DNA from: Candidatus Krumholzibacteriia bacterium
GTDB taxonomy: Bacteria > Krumholzibacteriota > Krumholzibacteriia > LZORAL124-64-63
Direction: 5' to 3'
Assembly: GCA_014859985.1 (NCBI GenBank)
Contig: JACZKN010000337.1
Coordinates: 1 to 18,320, forward strand
Length of the DNA: 18,320 nucleotides
The first letter of the stretch is position 1. Each line of letters opens with the position of its first letter. Below the pieces are notes generated by a model, which did no database searches, was not told the origin of the DNA, and saw nothing but the letters and a program-made list of their open reading frames with translations. Positions 8,472 to 15,371 of this stretch are shown piece after piece. The position numbers and the translations under genes are program-made.

Positions 8472-8510
8472 CCGGGAACCGCCGCCCTTTGCCGGGGCGG
8501 CGGTTCCCGG
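8472..8510 (+). terminator. Strong GC-rich terminator hairpin after the peptidase gene
   Basis: A perfect 16-bp stem with arms at 8472-8487 and 8495-8510 and a 7-nt loop, 23 nt after the peptidase stop. No clear T-tract follows. It separates the peptidase transcript from the deiminase gene. Confidence 0.6.
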
Positions 8511-8588
8511 TCGCCGGCCCCCCTCCCGGCCGAAACCGGGCCGGAACCATCCGTGAGAGATTCGCGAATTCCCCTGCAACAACTGGAC

Positions 8589-8616
8589 TTGCCGTGCGTA
8601 GGGACTTGTCTAGGTT
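8589..8616 (+). promoter_or_regulatory. Possible promoter of the deiminase gene
   Basis: TTGCCG (8589-8594), a 16-nt spacer and TAGGTT (8611-8616), about 70 nt before the ATG. The -10 resembles the CAGGTT of the putative cytochrome promoter on the other strand at 17899-17927. This may reflect a local -10 preference or chance. Confidence 0.35.
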
Positions 8617-8685
8617 CCAGGACCGACTCGAGGCGTCTCGCCCGCCGCCGCCGCACCGACGTTGCCGCAACCGAGCGAGACCGCC

Positions 8686-9792
8686 ATGCCCTCCCTTTCC
8701 CGCCTTGCCTTGCCGCCATTGCTCGTCCTGATCGGGATCGTCACCCTGCTGCCTGTCGCCGACGCGCGCACCCTGCCGGCGGCCGAAGGACGCGCCGCGG
8801 CGCAGCGCACCCGGGTGCGCGTCCCGGGCGAGTTCGAACGGATCGACGCCCTCCTGCTCGGCGCCGCCCAGATGGTGCAGTTCCATCCCCAGGTGCTGGT
8901 CGACATCGTCGCCGCGGTGCACGGCACCATCCAGGTCGTGGGGCTGGTGGGCTTCAAGGACGAGCGCGAGCAGGTGGCCACGCTGCTCGACGACGCCGGC
9001 CTGCCGCCGGACGCCATGACCATGGTCACCGCGCCTGTCCGGTCCATGTGGGCGCGGGACTACGGTCCGCTGACGGTCCTCGACCCCCAGGGCAACCCCT
9101 ACTTCCTGGACGCCACCTACCAGGGCCGCGGCGCCGTGCGGGACGACGAAGTCCCGGAGCACCTGGGCCGGCGGTTCTCGATCCCGGTGGTCGACCTGCC
9201 CCTGACCATGGAGGGCGGCGACCTGCTGAGCAACGGCCGGGGCCTGGTCCTGACCACCCAGCGCCTGCTCAAGCGCAACGAACAGGAGCACGGCTACAGC
9301 TTCGAGGACGTCTGGGGGATCCTGAAGCTCTACTGCGGCTTCACCGACTGGGTGGCGCTGCCCTCCCTGCAGGGCGAGCCCACCGGTCACCTCGACATGT
9401 ACCTGACCTTCGTCACCGCGACGACGGTGGTGGTCGGCAGCTATGACCCCGCGGTCGATCCCGACAACGCCGCCTGGCTGGACTGGGTCGCCCGCCAGCT
9501 GGCGGGCCGGGAGACCCCCGACGGGCCCCTGCAGGTCGAGCGCATCCCCATGCCGCGTCACGACGACGGCCACTGGCGCACCTACACCAACGTGGTCTAC
9601 GCCAACGGCGTCCTGCTGGTGCCGACCTACGCCGAATGCTGCGGTGAACTGGACGGGCAGGCCATCGCCGTGTACGAGCGGCTGCTGCCCGGGTGGAAGG
9701 TGATCGGGGTGGAGTCGACGAGCCTGATCCGGCGCAACGGTTCCCTGCACTGCGTGACCCTGGGCCTGTCCGAGCTGCCGACGGCCCTGTGA
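8686..9792 (+). CDS. Secreted peptidylarginine/agmatine deiminase-family protein
   Basis: A 368-residue member of the PAD_porph (agmatine deiminase-like) family, which hydrolyses guanidinium groups to ureido groups and ammonia. ATG 8686 is preferred because it gives a clean signal peptide ending ADA at about residue 27. An in-frame TTG eight codons upstream would bury it. The upstream GAGCGAGA is only a weak Shine-Dalgarno site. Family motifs present are MWARDYGP (W122, D125), MEGGD (D179), TGHLDMYLTFV (H235, D237), YTNVVYANGVLLVP (N302) and the nucleophile C356 in NGSLHC. These positions are close to the catalytic D130, H236, D238, N297 and C351 known for P. gingivalis PPAD. Cytoplasmic agmatine deiminases lack a signal peptide, so a peptidylarginine or other extracytoplasmic substrate is plausible but not proven. 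There is no C-terminal sorting domain. It lies downstream of the exported peptidase but has its own apparent promoter. Confidence 0.9.
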   Translation: MPSLSRLALPPLLVLIGIVTLLPVADARTLPAAEGRAAAQRTRVRVPGEFERIDALLLGAAQMVQFHPQVLVDIVAAVHGTIQVVGLVGFKDEREQVATLLDDAGLPPDAMTMVTAPVRSMWARDYGPLTVLDPQGNPYFLDATYQGRGAVRDDEVPEHLGRRFSIPVVDLPLTMEGGDLLSNGRGLVLTTQRLLKRNEQEHGYSFEDVWGILKLYCGFTDWVALPSLQGEPTGHLDMYLTFVTATTVVVGSYDPAVDPDNAAWLDWVARQLAGRETPDGPLQVERIPMPRHDDGHWRTYTNVVYANGVLLVPTYAECCGELDGQAIAVYERLLPGWKVIGVESTSLIRRNGSLHCVTLGLSELPTAL

Positions 9793-9811
9793 GGGACCGG
9801 CCGCGGGGGGG

Positions 9812-10939
9812 TCAGTCCAGCCAGCGCAGCAGCTCGTCGGTGGCGATGCGGGCGTCCAGGTCCAGCCGCCCGATCCGCTCGGGCAGGACCCAGCGCAGGC
9901 CGGCCCCGGCGGACTGCTTCTTGTCGCCCAGCAGGAGGCTCTCGAGTTGCTCGCGCGGCGGCGCGGGCCAGCTGGTGGGCAGACCGCAGCAGCCCAGCAG
10001 TTCGATCACCTGCAGCGCCAGGGGCAGGGGGCAGCGGCCGCGTTCGGCCGACACCCGCACCACGACCGCCATGCCCACGCTTACCGCCTCGCCGTGGCCG
10101 AGGGGCCGTTCGCCGCGGGCCGACCAGGCCTCCAGCACGTGGCCGAGGGTGTGCCCCAGGTTCAGAGCCCGGCGCGGGCCGCTCTCGCGGAAGTCGCGGC
10201 CGACCACGTCCGCCTTGACCCGCGCGGCGCGGCCCACCCAGTCGCGCCAGGGCAGGGCGCCCAGCACGCCGCCGACGGGCTCGTCGGCGGCGCCGTCGGC
10301 CAGCAGCCGCTGCAGGGTCTCCCGGTGACCCCACAGGTCGGCCCACAGGCGCGGTTCGCCGATGATGGCGGTCTTGACCAGTTCTGCCATGCCGTCGCGC
10401 CACCAGCGGCGGCTCAGCGTGCCCAGGAAGCAGGGGTCGGCCAGGACGGCCACGGCGGGGTGGAAGCAGCCGACGGGGTTCTTCAGCCCGCCGGCGTTGA
10501 CGGCGGTCTTGCCGCCGATGGCCGCGTCGACCATGGCCAGCAGCGTGGTGGGGATGGCGACGAAACCCACGCCGCGGTTCCAGGTGGCGGCCGCGAAGCC
10601 GGCCAGGTCCAGCACGGCGCCGCCGCCGATGCCCACCACGGTGCCGTCGCGGGTCAGCCGGCAGGCCGCCAGCCACTCCCACACCTGGTGCAGCCGGGCC
10701 GGGGTCTTGGCCCCTTCGCCCCCCTCGATCACCAGCACGCGCAGGGGATCGCGGGGGCAGCCGGCCTGGATGCCGTCCAGCCATTCGCGGTGCAGCTCGG
10801 CAACCCGGCGGTCCACGAGGTAGACCGGGGGCGGGGCGGCCACGTAACGGGGCAGTTCCAGCCCTGCGAGGGGGCCGAGAATGAACCGGCTGGTCCGGCC
10901 GTCCAGCTGCATCTCGATGACGGTGGAGCGGTCGCGCAT
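9812..10939 (-). CDS. aroB: 3-dehydroquinate synthase
   Basis: Second step of the shikimate pathway: DAHP to 3-dehydroquinate, with NAD and a divalent metal; cytoplasmic. The protein has 375 residues from ATG 10939. An in-frame TTG at 10972 would add 11 residues but has no Shine-Dalgarno site; GGGAGG lies 13 nt upstream of the ATG, which is only a weak signal. Motifs seen are GGEGAKT (73-79), the dinucleotide-binding GIGGGAVLDLAGFAAATWNRG (about 103-123), IPTTLLAMVDAAIGGKTAVN (129-148) and KNPVG. The metal ligands are E186 in GMAELVK, H263 in NLGHTLGH and H282 in LGHGEAV. A DKK motif is near the C-terminus. It converges on the deiminase gene with a 19-nt gap. No other aromatic-pathway gene is nearby, so it stands alone here. 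Its leader contains a LacI-family-like site (10968-10981). Confidence 0.96.
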   Translation of the reverse strand: MRDRSTVIEMQLDGRTSRFILGPLAGLELPRYVAAPPPVYLVDRRVAELHREWLDGIQAGCPRDPLRVLVIEGGEGAKTPARLHQVWEWLAACRLTRDGTVVGIGGGAVLDLAGFAAATWNRGVGFVAIPTTLLAMVDAAIGGKTAVNAGGLKNPVGCFHPAVAVLADPCFLGTLSRRWWRDGMAELVKTAIIGEPRLWADLWGHRETLQRLLADGAADEPVGGVLGALPWRDWVGRAARVKADVVGRDFRESGPRRALNLGHTLGHVLEAWSARGERPLGHGEAVSVGMAVVVRVSAERGRCPLPLALQVIELLGCCGLPTSWPAPPREQLESLLLGDKKQSAGAGLRWVLPERIGRLDLDARIATDELLRWLD

Positions 10940-10967
10940 GGTCCCCGGGGGGCCTCCCGCCTTTTGT

Positions 10968-10981
10968 TGCAAACGGTTTCA
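10968..10981. promoter_or_regulatory. LacI/CcpA-family operator-like site upstream of aroB
   Basis: TGCAAACGGTTTCA fits every fixed position of the generic LacI-family pattern TGNAANCGNTTNCA, including the central CG. One extra complementary pair on each side (TT...AA) extends it to 16 bp. It sits 29 nt before the aroB ATG, so a bound repressor could block aroB transcription. It is also about 180 nt upstream of porC on the other side. No regulator gene of this family is in the window, so the assignment rests on the motif alone. Confidence 0.45.
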
Positions 10982-11012
10982 AGGTGCCGATCGAACAATT
11001 TCATAACCGCGT

Positions 11013-11036
11013 AACCCATTAACATGATAATGGGTT
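11013..11036. promoter_or_regulatory. 24-bp palindromic operator candidate upstream of the por cluster
   Basis: AACCCATTA and TAATGGGTT are perfect 9-bp arms. The central 6 bases contain a further CATG, so 22 of 24 bases are symmetric and only one A/A pair breaks it. It lies in the AT-rich divergent aroB-porC region, 28 nt upstream of a putative -35 for porC. An AT-rich, dyad-symmetric element in that position suggests a dimeric transcription factor site rather than a terminator. Confidence 0.55.
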
Positions 11037-11064
11037 TCACAATCGTTGTAAATCCTTGTTTGTC

Positions 11065-11093
11065 TTGTTTCCCGCCCATCTGCGCACTACTTT
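11065..11093 (+). promoter_or_regulatory. Putative promoter of the porCDAB operon
   Basis: TTGTTT (11065-11070), a 17-nt spacer and TACTTT (11088-11093), giving a leader of about 60 nt before ATG 11160. The hexamers are only partial matches, but the spacing and the local AT-richness fit. Confidence 0.4.
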
Positions 11094-11159
11094 GGTCCCG
11101 CCGGGAGGACCGCATCTTAGCTTCCGGCAGGCTGGAATTCCACCAAAGGAGTTGTTCCC

Positions 11160-11741
11160 ATGGCAGGTCAGATGGTTGAAGTCCGCTGGCATGCGCGGGG
11201 TGGGCAAGGGGCCAAGACGGCCGCCATGTTCCTGGCCGAGGCTGTCCTGGAGAAGGGCAAGTACGGGCAGGGATTCCCCGAGTACGGTCCGGAGCGGCGC
11301 GGCGCTCCCATGCGGGGCTACACCCGCATCGCCGACGCGCCGATCCGCCGCCACTGCATGATCGAGAATCCGGGCATCGTCATCGTGCTCGACCCGAGCC
11401 TGCTGGACAGCCCCGCCGCGGGCGTGACCGCGGGCACGGACAAGGATACGATCTTCCTGGTCAACACCACCGAGAAGCCCGACACGGTCAGGAAGAAGCT
11501 GGGAATCAAGGGTGCCGCCGTGCACACCGTCGATGCCACGGGCATCGCGCTGGACACCATCGGCCGGCCCATCCCCAACATGCCGATGATCGGCGCGTTC
11601 CTGGCCGTCAACACGGTGATGACGGTGGAGGAACTGAAGGACGCCCTGGTGGCCCAGCTGTCGAGCAAGTTCTCGCGGGCCGTCATCGACGGGAACCTGG
11701 CCGCCGTCGAGCGCGCCAACAAGGAGCTGGTGTCCGCATGA
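11160..11741 (+). CDS. porC: Pyruvate:ferredoxin oxidoreductase, gamma subunit
   Basis: A 193-residue gamma subunit of the heterotetrameric 2-oxoacid:ferredoxin oxidoreductase. The complex interconverts pyruvate plus CoA and acetyl-CoA plus CO2 using ferredoxin; the gamma subunit contributes to the CoA-proximal domain. The family pattern VRWHARGGQGAKTA is at residues 8-21 and FPEYGPERRGAPMRGYTRI at 39-57. AAAGGAG (11145-11151) lies 8 nt before the ATG. The stop overlaps the delta-subunit start (ATGA at 11738-11741), implying translational coupling. The gene order gamma-delta-alpha-beta is the one known from Thermotoga and archaeal POR. A related 2-oxoacid substrate such as 2-oxoisovalerate cannot be excluded from this subunit alone. 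Confidence 0.94.
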   Translation: MAGQMVEVRWHARGGQGAKTAAMFLAEAVLEKGKYGQGFPEYGPERRGAPMRGYTRIADAPIRRHCMIENPGIVIVLDPSLLDSPAAGVTAGTDKDTIFLVNTTEKPDTVRKKLGIKGAAVHTVDATGIALDTIGRPIPNMPMIGAFLAVNTVMTVEELKDALVAQLSSKFSRAVIDGNLAAVERANKELVSA

Positions 11742-12040
11742 TCAAGACTTCCGAACTCCACGAGGGCGGCATCATCCGCGAGGCCGGCAACGCGTCGACC
11801 TACAAGACGGGCGACTGGCGCACCTTCGTCCCGCAGTTCGTCCAGGAGAACTGCATCCATTGCATGTTCTGCTGGATCTACTGCCCGGACTCGGCCATCG
11901 ACATCGACACGTCGGGCCCCAAGCCCCTGATGAAGGGGATCATCATGGACCACTGCAAGGGCTGCGGCATCTGCGCCCACGAGTGCCCGCCCGTCAAGAA
12001 GGGCAAGGCCGCCCTGGTGATGGTCCGGGAAGAGAAGTAA
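11738..12040 (+). CDS. porD: Pyruvate:ferredoxin oxidoreductase, delta (ferredoxin-like) subunit
   Basis: A 100-residue 2[4Fe-4S] subunit that passes electrons from the TPP/FeS centre of the catalytic core to external ferredoxin. There are two complete CxxCxxCxxxC motifs: C39, C42, C45, C49 and C73, C76, C79, C83. Each cluster is expected to take three ligands from one motif and the fourth from the other. The N-terminal extension GGIIREAGNASTYKTGDWR is typical of POR delta subunits and separates it from generic ferredoxins. It overlaps porC by 4 nt and is followed by porA after 25 nt. Confidence 0.95.
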   Translation: MIKTSELHEGGIIREAGNASTYKTGDWRTFVPQFVQENCIHCMFCWIYCPDSAIDIDTSGPKPLMKGIIMDHCKGCGICAHECPPVKKGKAALVMVREEK

Positions 12041-12065
12041 GGCGACAGCCGGAAAGGAGCGAACC

Positions 12066-13241
12066 ATGCAGCAGAAACTCGTGGCGCTGTCCGGCAACGA
12101 AGCCGTGGCCTACGCCTTCAAGCAGGCCCGGCCCCACGTCGCCGCAGCCTTCCCCATCACTCCCCAGACGGAGATGATGCACAAGTACGCCGAGTTCGTG
12201 GCCAACGGAGAATCGGCCACGGAGATGATCCTGGTCGAGAGCGAGCACTCGGCCATGAGCGCGGCCGTCGGCTCGGCCGCGGCCGGCGCGCGCACCTTCA
12301 CCGCCACCAGCAGCGCGGGCTTCGCGCTGATGTGGGAGGTCGTGTACATCGCGGCCTCGCTGCGCCTGCCCATCTGCATGGCGATGGTCAACCGCGCGCT
12401 CAGCGGCAACATCAACATCCACTGCGACCACAGCGACAGCATGGGCGGCCGCGACGCCGGCTGGATCCACCTGTTCAGCGAGAACGCCCAGGAGTCCTAC
12501 GACAACGGGCTGATGGCCTGGCGCATCGCCGAGCACATGGACGTCCGCCTGCCGGTGATGGTCAACTACGACGGCTTCATCATCAGCCACACCGCCGACG
12601 CCCTGCACATGCTGCCGGACGAGGCGGCCTGGAAGTTCATCGGCCCGTACAAGCACAAGTACACGCTGCTGGACGTGGAGAATCCCATCACCGTCGGTCC
12701 GTTGGACCTGACGGACTACTACTTCGAGCACAAGACCAGCCAGCTGGCGGCCTACGACAAGGTCCCCGGCGTGGTGCAGGCGGTCAGCGACGAGTTCGGC
12801 AAGCTCACCGGCCGCCACTACGGCTTCGCCGAGGAGTACCTGCTGGACGACGCCGAGATGGTGATGGTGATCCTGGGCTCGAGCGCCGGCACCGCCAAGG
12901 ACGTCATCGACGAGTACCGCGCCAAGGGCGTCAAGGCGGGCCTGCTCAAGCTCCGCATGTTCCGGCCCTTCCCCGCGGCCTACGTCGCCAAGGTGCTGGC
13001 CGGCCGCAAGGCCGTCGCCGTGCTGGACCGTTCGGCCAGCTTCGGCGGCTTCGGCGGCCCGGTCTTCACCGAGGTGCGCAGCGCCATGTACGGGCAGAAG
13101 GTCCCGGTGCACGGCTACATCTACGGCCTGGGCGGCCGCGACTTCGACCTGCGCCAGGTGGCGACCGTGCTGGACAACCTGCAGAAGGTCGCCGCCGGCG
13201 GCCAGATCGAGGACGTCAACCTGCTGGGCGTCAGGCTCTAG
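12066..13241 (+). CDS. porA: Pyruvate:ferredoxin oxidoreductase, alpha subunit
   Basis: A 391-residue alpha subunit carrying the pyrimidine-binding transketolase-like domain (about 1-250) and a C-terminal transketolase-C-like domain (about 250-391). PITPQT at 30-35 contains the Thr (T32) equivalent to the substrate-contacting Thr31 of Desulfovibrio PFOR. VESEHSAM (57-64), TSSAGFALMWE (81-91) and the arginine of MVNRALSGN (R110) follow the family pattern. The strong Shine-Dalgarno GGAAAGGAG precedes the ATG. porB follows 15 nt later. Sequence features favour pyruvate as substrate, by family resemblance; enzymatic direction depends on the host's metabolism. Confidence 0.95.
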   Translation: MQQKLVALSGNEAVAYAFKQARPHVAAAFPITPQTEMMHKYAEFVANGESATEMILVESEHSAMSAAVGSAAAGARTFTATSSAGFALMWEVVYIAASLRLPICMAMVNRALSGNINIHCDHSDSMGGRDAGWIHLFSENAQESYDNGLMAWRIAEHMDVRLPVMVNYDGFIISHTADALHMLPDEAAWKFIGPYKHKYTLLDVENPITVGPLDLTDYYFEHKTSQLAAYDKVPGVVQAVSDEFGKLTGRHYGFAEEYLLDDAEMVMVILGSSAGTAKDVIDEYRAKGVKAGLLKLRMFRPFPAAYVAKVLAGRKAVAVLDRSASFGGFGGPVFTEVRSAMYGQKVPVHGYIYGLGGRDFDLRQVATVLDNLQKVAAGGQIEDVNLLGVRL

Positions 13242-13256
13242 GAAAGGAGGCACGAC

Positions 13257-14198
13257 ATGGCAGTCAATCTCAAGCAGTTGACCCAGAGCGAAGACCTCCT
13301 GGCCGGGGGCCATCGCGCCTGCGCGGGGTGCACGGGTTCGAACATCCTGCGCCAGATCATGCTCACCGCCGGACCGGACACGGTCGTCGGCGGCGCCACC
13401 GGCTGCATGGAGGTGGTCACGACCATCTTCCCCTACACCGCGTGGAAGACCTCGTTCATCCACAGCGCCTTCGAGAACTGCGCCGCCACCATCAGCGGCG
13501 TGGAGACGGCGTTCCGCGCCCTGAAGAAGAGCGGCGAGCTGCCGGTGGCGCGGGAGAAGATGAACTTCATCGCCTTCGGCGGCGACGGAGGCACCTACGA
13601 CATCGGCCTGCAGTCCCTGTCCGGGGCCATGGAGCGCGGCCACAACATGCTGTACGTCTGCTACGACAACGAGGCGTACATGAACACCGGCATCCAGCGT
13701 TCGAGCGCGACGCCCCTGGGCGCCCACACCTCGACGGCGCCGGCCGGCACGGTGAAGCAGGGCAAGGAGCAGAACCGCAAGGACCTGACCAAGATCATGG
13801 TCGCCCACAACATCCCCTACGTGGCCCAGACCACGCCCTTCCACTGGAAGGACCTGGCCACGAAGGTGGAGAAGGCCCTGGCCTGCGACGGCCCGGCGTT
13901 CCTGAACATCCTGATGCCCTGCACCGTGGGCTGGCACTTCGACACCGCCATCGGCATGGAGATCGCCCGGGAAGCGGTCGAGACCAACTTCTGGCCGCTG
14001 TTCGAGGTGGAAGACGGCAGGTACACCATCAACCACAAGCCCAAGGAGCGGGCGCCCATCGCCGACTGGATGAAGAAGCAGGGGCGCTTCAAGCACCTGT
14101 TCAAGCCGGGCAACGAGCATCTGCTCGAGACCTCGCAGAAGTACGTGGACGACCAGTGGGAGAAGCTGCTGAAGCTCGAGGCGATGAGCAACGGCTAG
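13257..14198 (+). CDS. porB: Pyruvate:ferredoxin oxidoreductase, beta (TPP-binding) subunit
   Basis: A 313-residue beta subunit that binds the diphosphate of TPP and the proximal [4Fe-4S] cluster. Cluster cysteines are C22 and C25 in CAGC, C50 in ATGCMEV and C222 in MPCTVGW, a spacing like C812, C815, C840 and C1071 of the fused Desulfovibrio enzyme. The TPP/Mg motif GGDGGTYDIG is at 108-117, with N138 in YDNEAYMNTGIQRS. The Shine-Dalgarno site is AAAGGAGG. This is the last gene of the tightly spaced porCDAB unit; a hairpin follows about 30 nt after the stop. Confidence 0.96.
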   Translation: MAVNLKQLTQSEDLLAGGHRACAGCTGSNILRQIMLTAGPDTVVGGATGCMEVVTTIFPYTAWKTSFIHSAFENCAATISGVETAFRALKKSGELPVAREKMNFIAFGGDGGTYDIGLQSLSGAMERGHNMLYVCYDNEAYMNTGIQRSSATPLGAHTSTAPAGTVKQGKEQNRKDLTKIMVAHNIPYVAQTTPFHWKDLATKVEKALACDGPAFLNILMPCTVGWHFDTAIGMEIAREAVETNFWPLFEVEDGRYTINHKPKERAPIADWMKKQGRFKHLFKPGNEHLLETSQKYVDDQWEKLLKLEAMSNG

Positions 14199-14227
14199 GG
14201 TCCGCCCCGGCCGCGGCGCCGGGCACG

Positions 14228-14251
14228 GGGGCGGGTCCGCGGGCCCGCCCC
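14228..14251 (+). terminator. GC-rich hairpin after the por operon
   Basis: GGGGCGGG and CCCGCCCC pair as 8-bp arms. The stem extends inwards by a G-U and two more pairs, and it is followed by TT. It begins 30 nt after the porB stop and is the probable operon terminator. The rest of the 14199-14383 gap is GC-rich with no clear promoter; the Shine-Dalgarno GGAAAGGAG of the next gene is at 14365-14373. Confidence 0.55.
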
Positions 14252-14383
14252 TTGCATGCCCGGCCACGCCGGCGGTCCCGCCACGGCCGCCTGCGGGCGG
14301 CAGCGGCGGCCGGGCCGCGGGAAACGGCAGTTCCGGCAACCTTGAGGACCTTCGCGCCACGCGCGGAAAGGAGTCTGTTTACC

Positions 14384-14872
14384 ATGCGCAGAGGATGGAT
14401 TCTGACCATCGCCGCGTCCGCCCTGGCGGTCGCGGGCAGCCTGCCCGCCCAGGCCGGCGGCTTCGGCCTGGGGCTGAGCGCGGCCCTGCCCACCGGCGAC
14501 TTCGGCGACTATCTGGACTCGGGCTTCGGCGTCCACGCCATGTACAAGCGCCCGGTGACGCCCCTGGTCCAGCTTACGGCCGACGTGGGCTGGACCCGGT
14601 TCGGCACGGCCGACCTGACGGGCGACCTGGGCGGATTCGACGGCTTCGCCGCGGCCGACGACAATCTGGACGTGTGGAACTTCACCGGCGGCGGCAAGGT
14701 GGACTTCATGCCCTTCGGCCTGGGCCTGGAATACGGCTACTTCAGCGAGATCGACGAGTACGGCCTGGTGCCGAACGTCGGCGTCAGCTTCACGAAGTTC
14801 GCCGTCGACCTGCGCTACAAGGCCACCGGCGACGCCAACTGGTTCGAGGTCCGCGCGGGCCTGTACTTCTAG
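14384..14872 (+). CDS. Small outer-membrane beta-barrel protein
   Basis: A 162-residue exported protein. The signal peptide is at 1-24 (positively charged MRR, hydrophobic core, AQA cleavage site), and the mature part alternates polar and hydrophobic residues in short strands. Examples are FGLGLSAALP, FGVHAMYKRP, LTADVGWTRFG, WNFTGGGKVDFM, GLGLEYGYF and EVRAGLYF. It ends in an aromatic YF, the usual C-terminal signal of BAM-inserted barrels. The length allows a compact barrel of about eight strands (OmpW/OmpX or OMP_b-brl type). Specific function is not recognised. The start is supported by AAGGAG at 14368-14373. It sits between two hairpins, so it is probably monocistronic. Confidence 0.85.
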   Translation: MRRGWILTIAASALAVAGSLPAQAGGFGLGLSAALPTGDFGDYLDSGFGVHAMYKRPVTPLVQLTADVGWTRFGTADLTGDLGGFDGFAAADDNLDVWNFTGGGKVDFMPFGLGLEYGYFSEIDEYGLVPNVGVSFTKFAVDLRYKATGDANWFEVRAGLYF

Positions 14873-14894
14873 TCCCGCCGCGGGCGGGCGCATT

Positions 14895-14922
14895 GCGGGG
14901 CGGTCCGGCCGGGCCGCCCCGC
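14895..14922 (+). terminator. GC-rich hairpin after the beta-barrel gene
   Basis: Arms at 14895-14906 and 14911-14922 pair over 12 positions with a single G-U and a GGCC loop, 23 nt after the stop. It is a probable terminator without a T-tract. Confidence 0.5.
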
Positions 14923-14967
14923 GTCCGTCCGTGCCGCCTGCGGGGCGTAGCTGCGGCCGCCGCCGCA

Positions 14968-14976
14968 TGCTAGATT
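14968..14976 (+). promoter_or_regulatory. Possible extended -10 promoter for the SCP2/HD pair
   Basis: TGCTAGATT is a TG-N extended -10 with hexamer TAGATT (14971-14976), about 60 nt before the SCP2 gene. No convincing -35 is found at 17 nt, which is tolerated in extended -10 promoters. Confidence 0.4.
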
Positions 14977-15035
14977 GGCCCGATCAGGCCGGCGGCCGCC
15001 GCCCGTGCCCGCGGCCGCACCGACAGGGGAGCCCC

Positions 15036-15362
15036 ATGGACTGCCGCACCATCTTCTTCGCCATGGCCGACCGCTTCGACCCGGTCGCCGCCGGCGACTG
15101 GTCCGCCCACATCCAGTTCAACATCGCCGGGCCGCACGGCGGCGATTTCACGGTCAAGATCGCCGACGGCGTCTGCACCGTGACCGAGGGCGACGACCCC
15201 GCCGCCACCAGCGGGGTGCGGGCCGCCGACGAGACCTGGCTGGGGATCGTCGACGGCAGCGTCAATCCCCTGACCGCCTTCATGACCGGCAAGGTGAAGC
15301 TGTCGGGGAACATGGGGGACGTGCTGAAGCTGCAGGACCCGGAACTCTTCCGCCGACCCTGA
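15036..15362 (+). CDS. SCP2 sterol-carrier-like domain protein
   Basis: A 108-residue stand-alone SCP2 domain, a small alpha/beta fold with a hydrophobic tunnel that binds lipids or acyl-CoA in characterised relatives; cytoplasmic, with no signal peptide. Family pattern: IQFNIAG strand, FTVKIADGVCTVTEG (38-52), ADETWLGIVDGSVNPLTAFMTGKVKLSGNMGDVLKLQ in the second half. The NPLTAFMTGKVKLSGN block (77-92) is diagnostic. The Shine-Dalgarno AGGGGA is 5 nt before the ATG. The HD-domain gene starts 9 nt after the stop, with its Shine-Dalgarno site overlapping the end of this gene. The ligand is unknown. Confidence 0.92.
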   Translation: MDCRTIFFAMADRFDPVAAGDWSAHIQFNIAGPHGGDFTVKIADGVCTVTEGDDPAATSGVRAADETWLGIVDGSVNPLTAFMTGKVKLSGNMGDVLKLQDPELFRRP

Positions 15363-15371
15363 GGAGCCGTC

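Noticed and set aside
5185..9750. A 1521-codon open frame on the minus strand across both the peptidase and the deiminase genes
   Set aside because: It is antisense to two genes with intact catalytic motifs and signal peptides. Its composition is low-complexity (Ala, Gly, Arg, Gln, Val-rich) and no domain is recognisable. High GC content removes stop codons from antisense frames.
11994..14360. A 788-codon minus-strand open frame over porA and porB
   Set aside because: Shadow frame with composition typical of antisense GC-rich DNA; the plus-strand genes are unmistakable.
12332..14383. Long plus-strand open frame joining into the beta-barrel gene
   Set aside because: The upstream part is an out-of-frame reading of porA and porB. 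Only the section from ATG 14384, with its own Shine-Dalgarno site and signal peptide, is a real gene.
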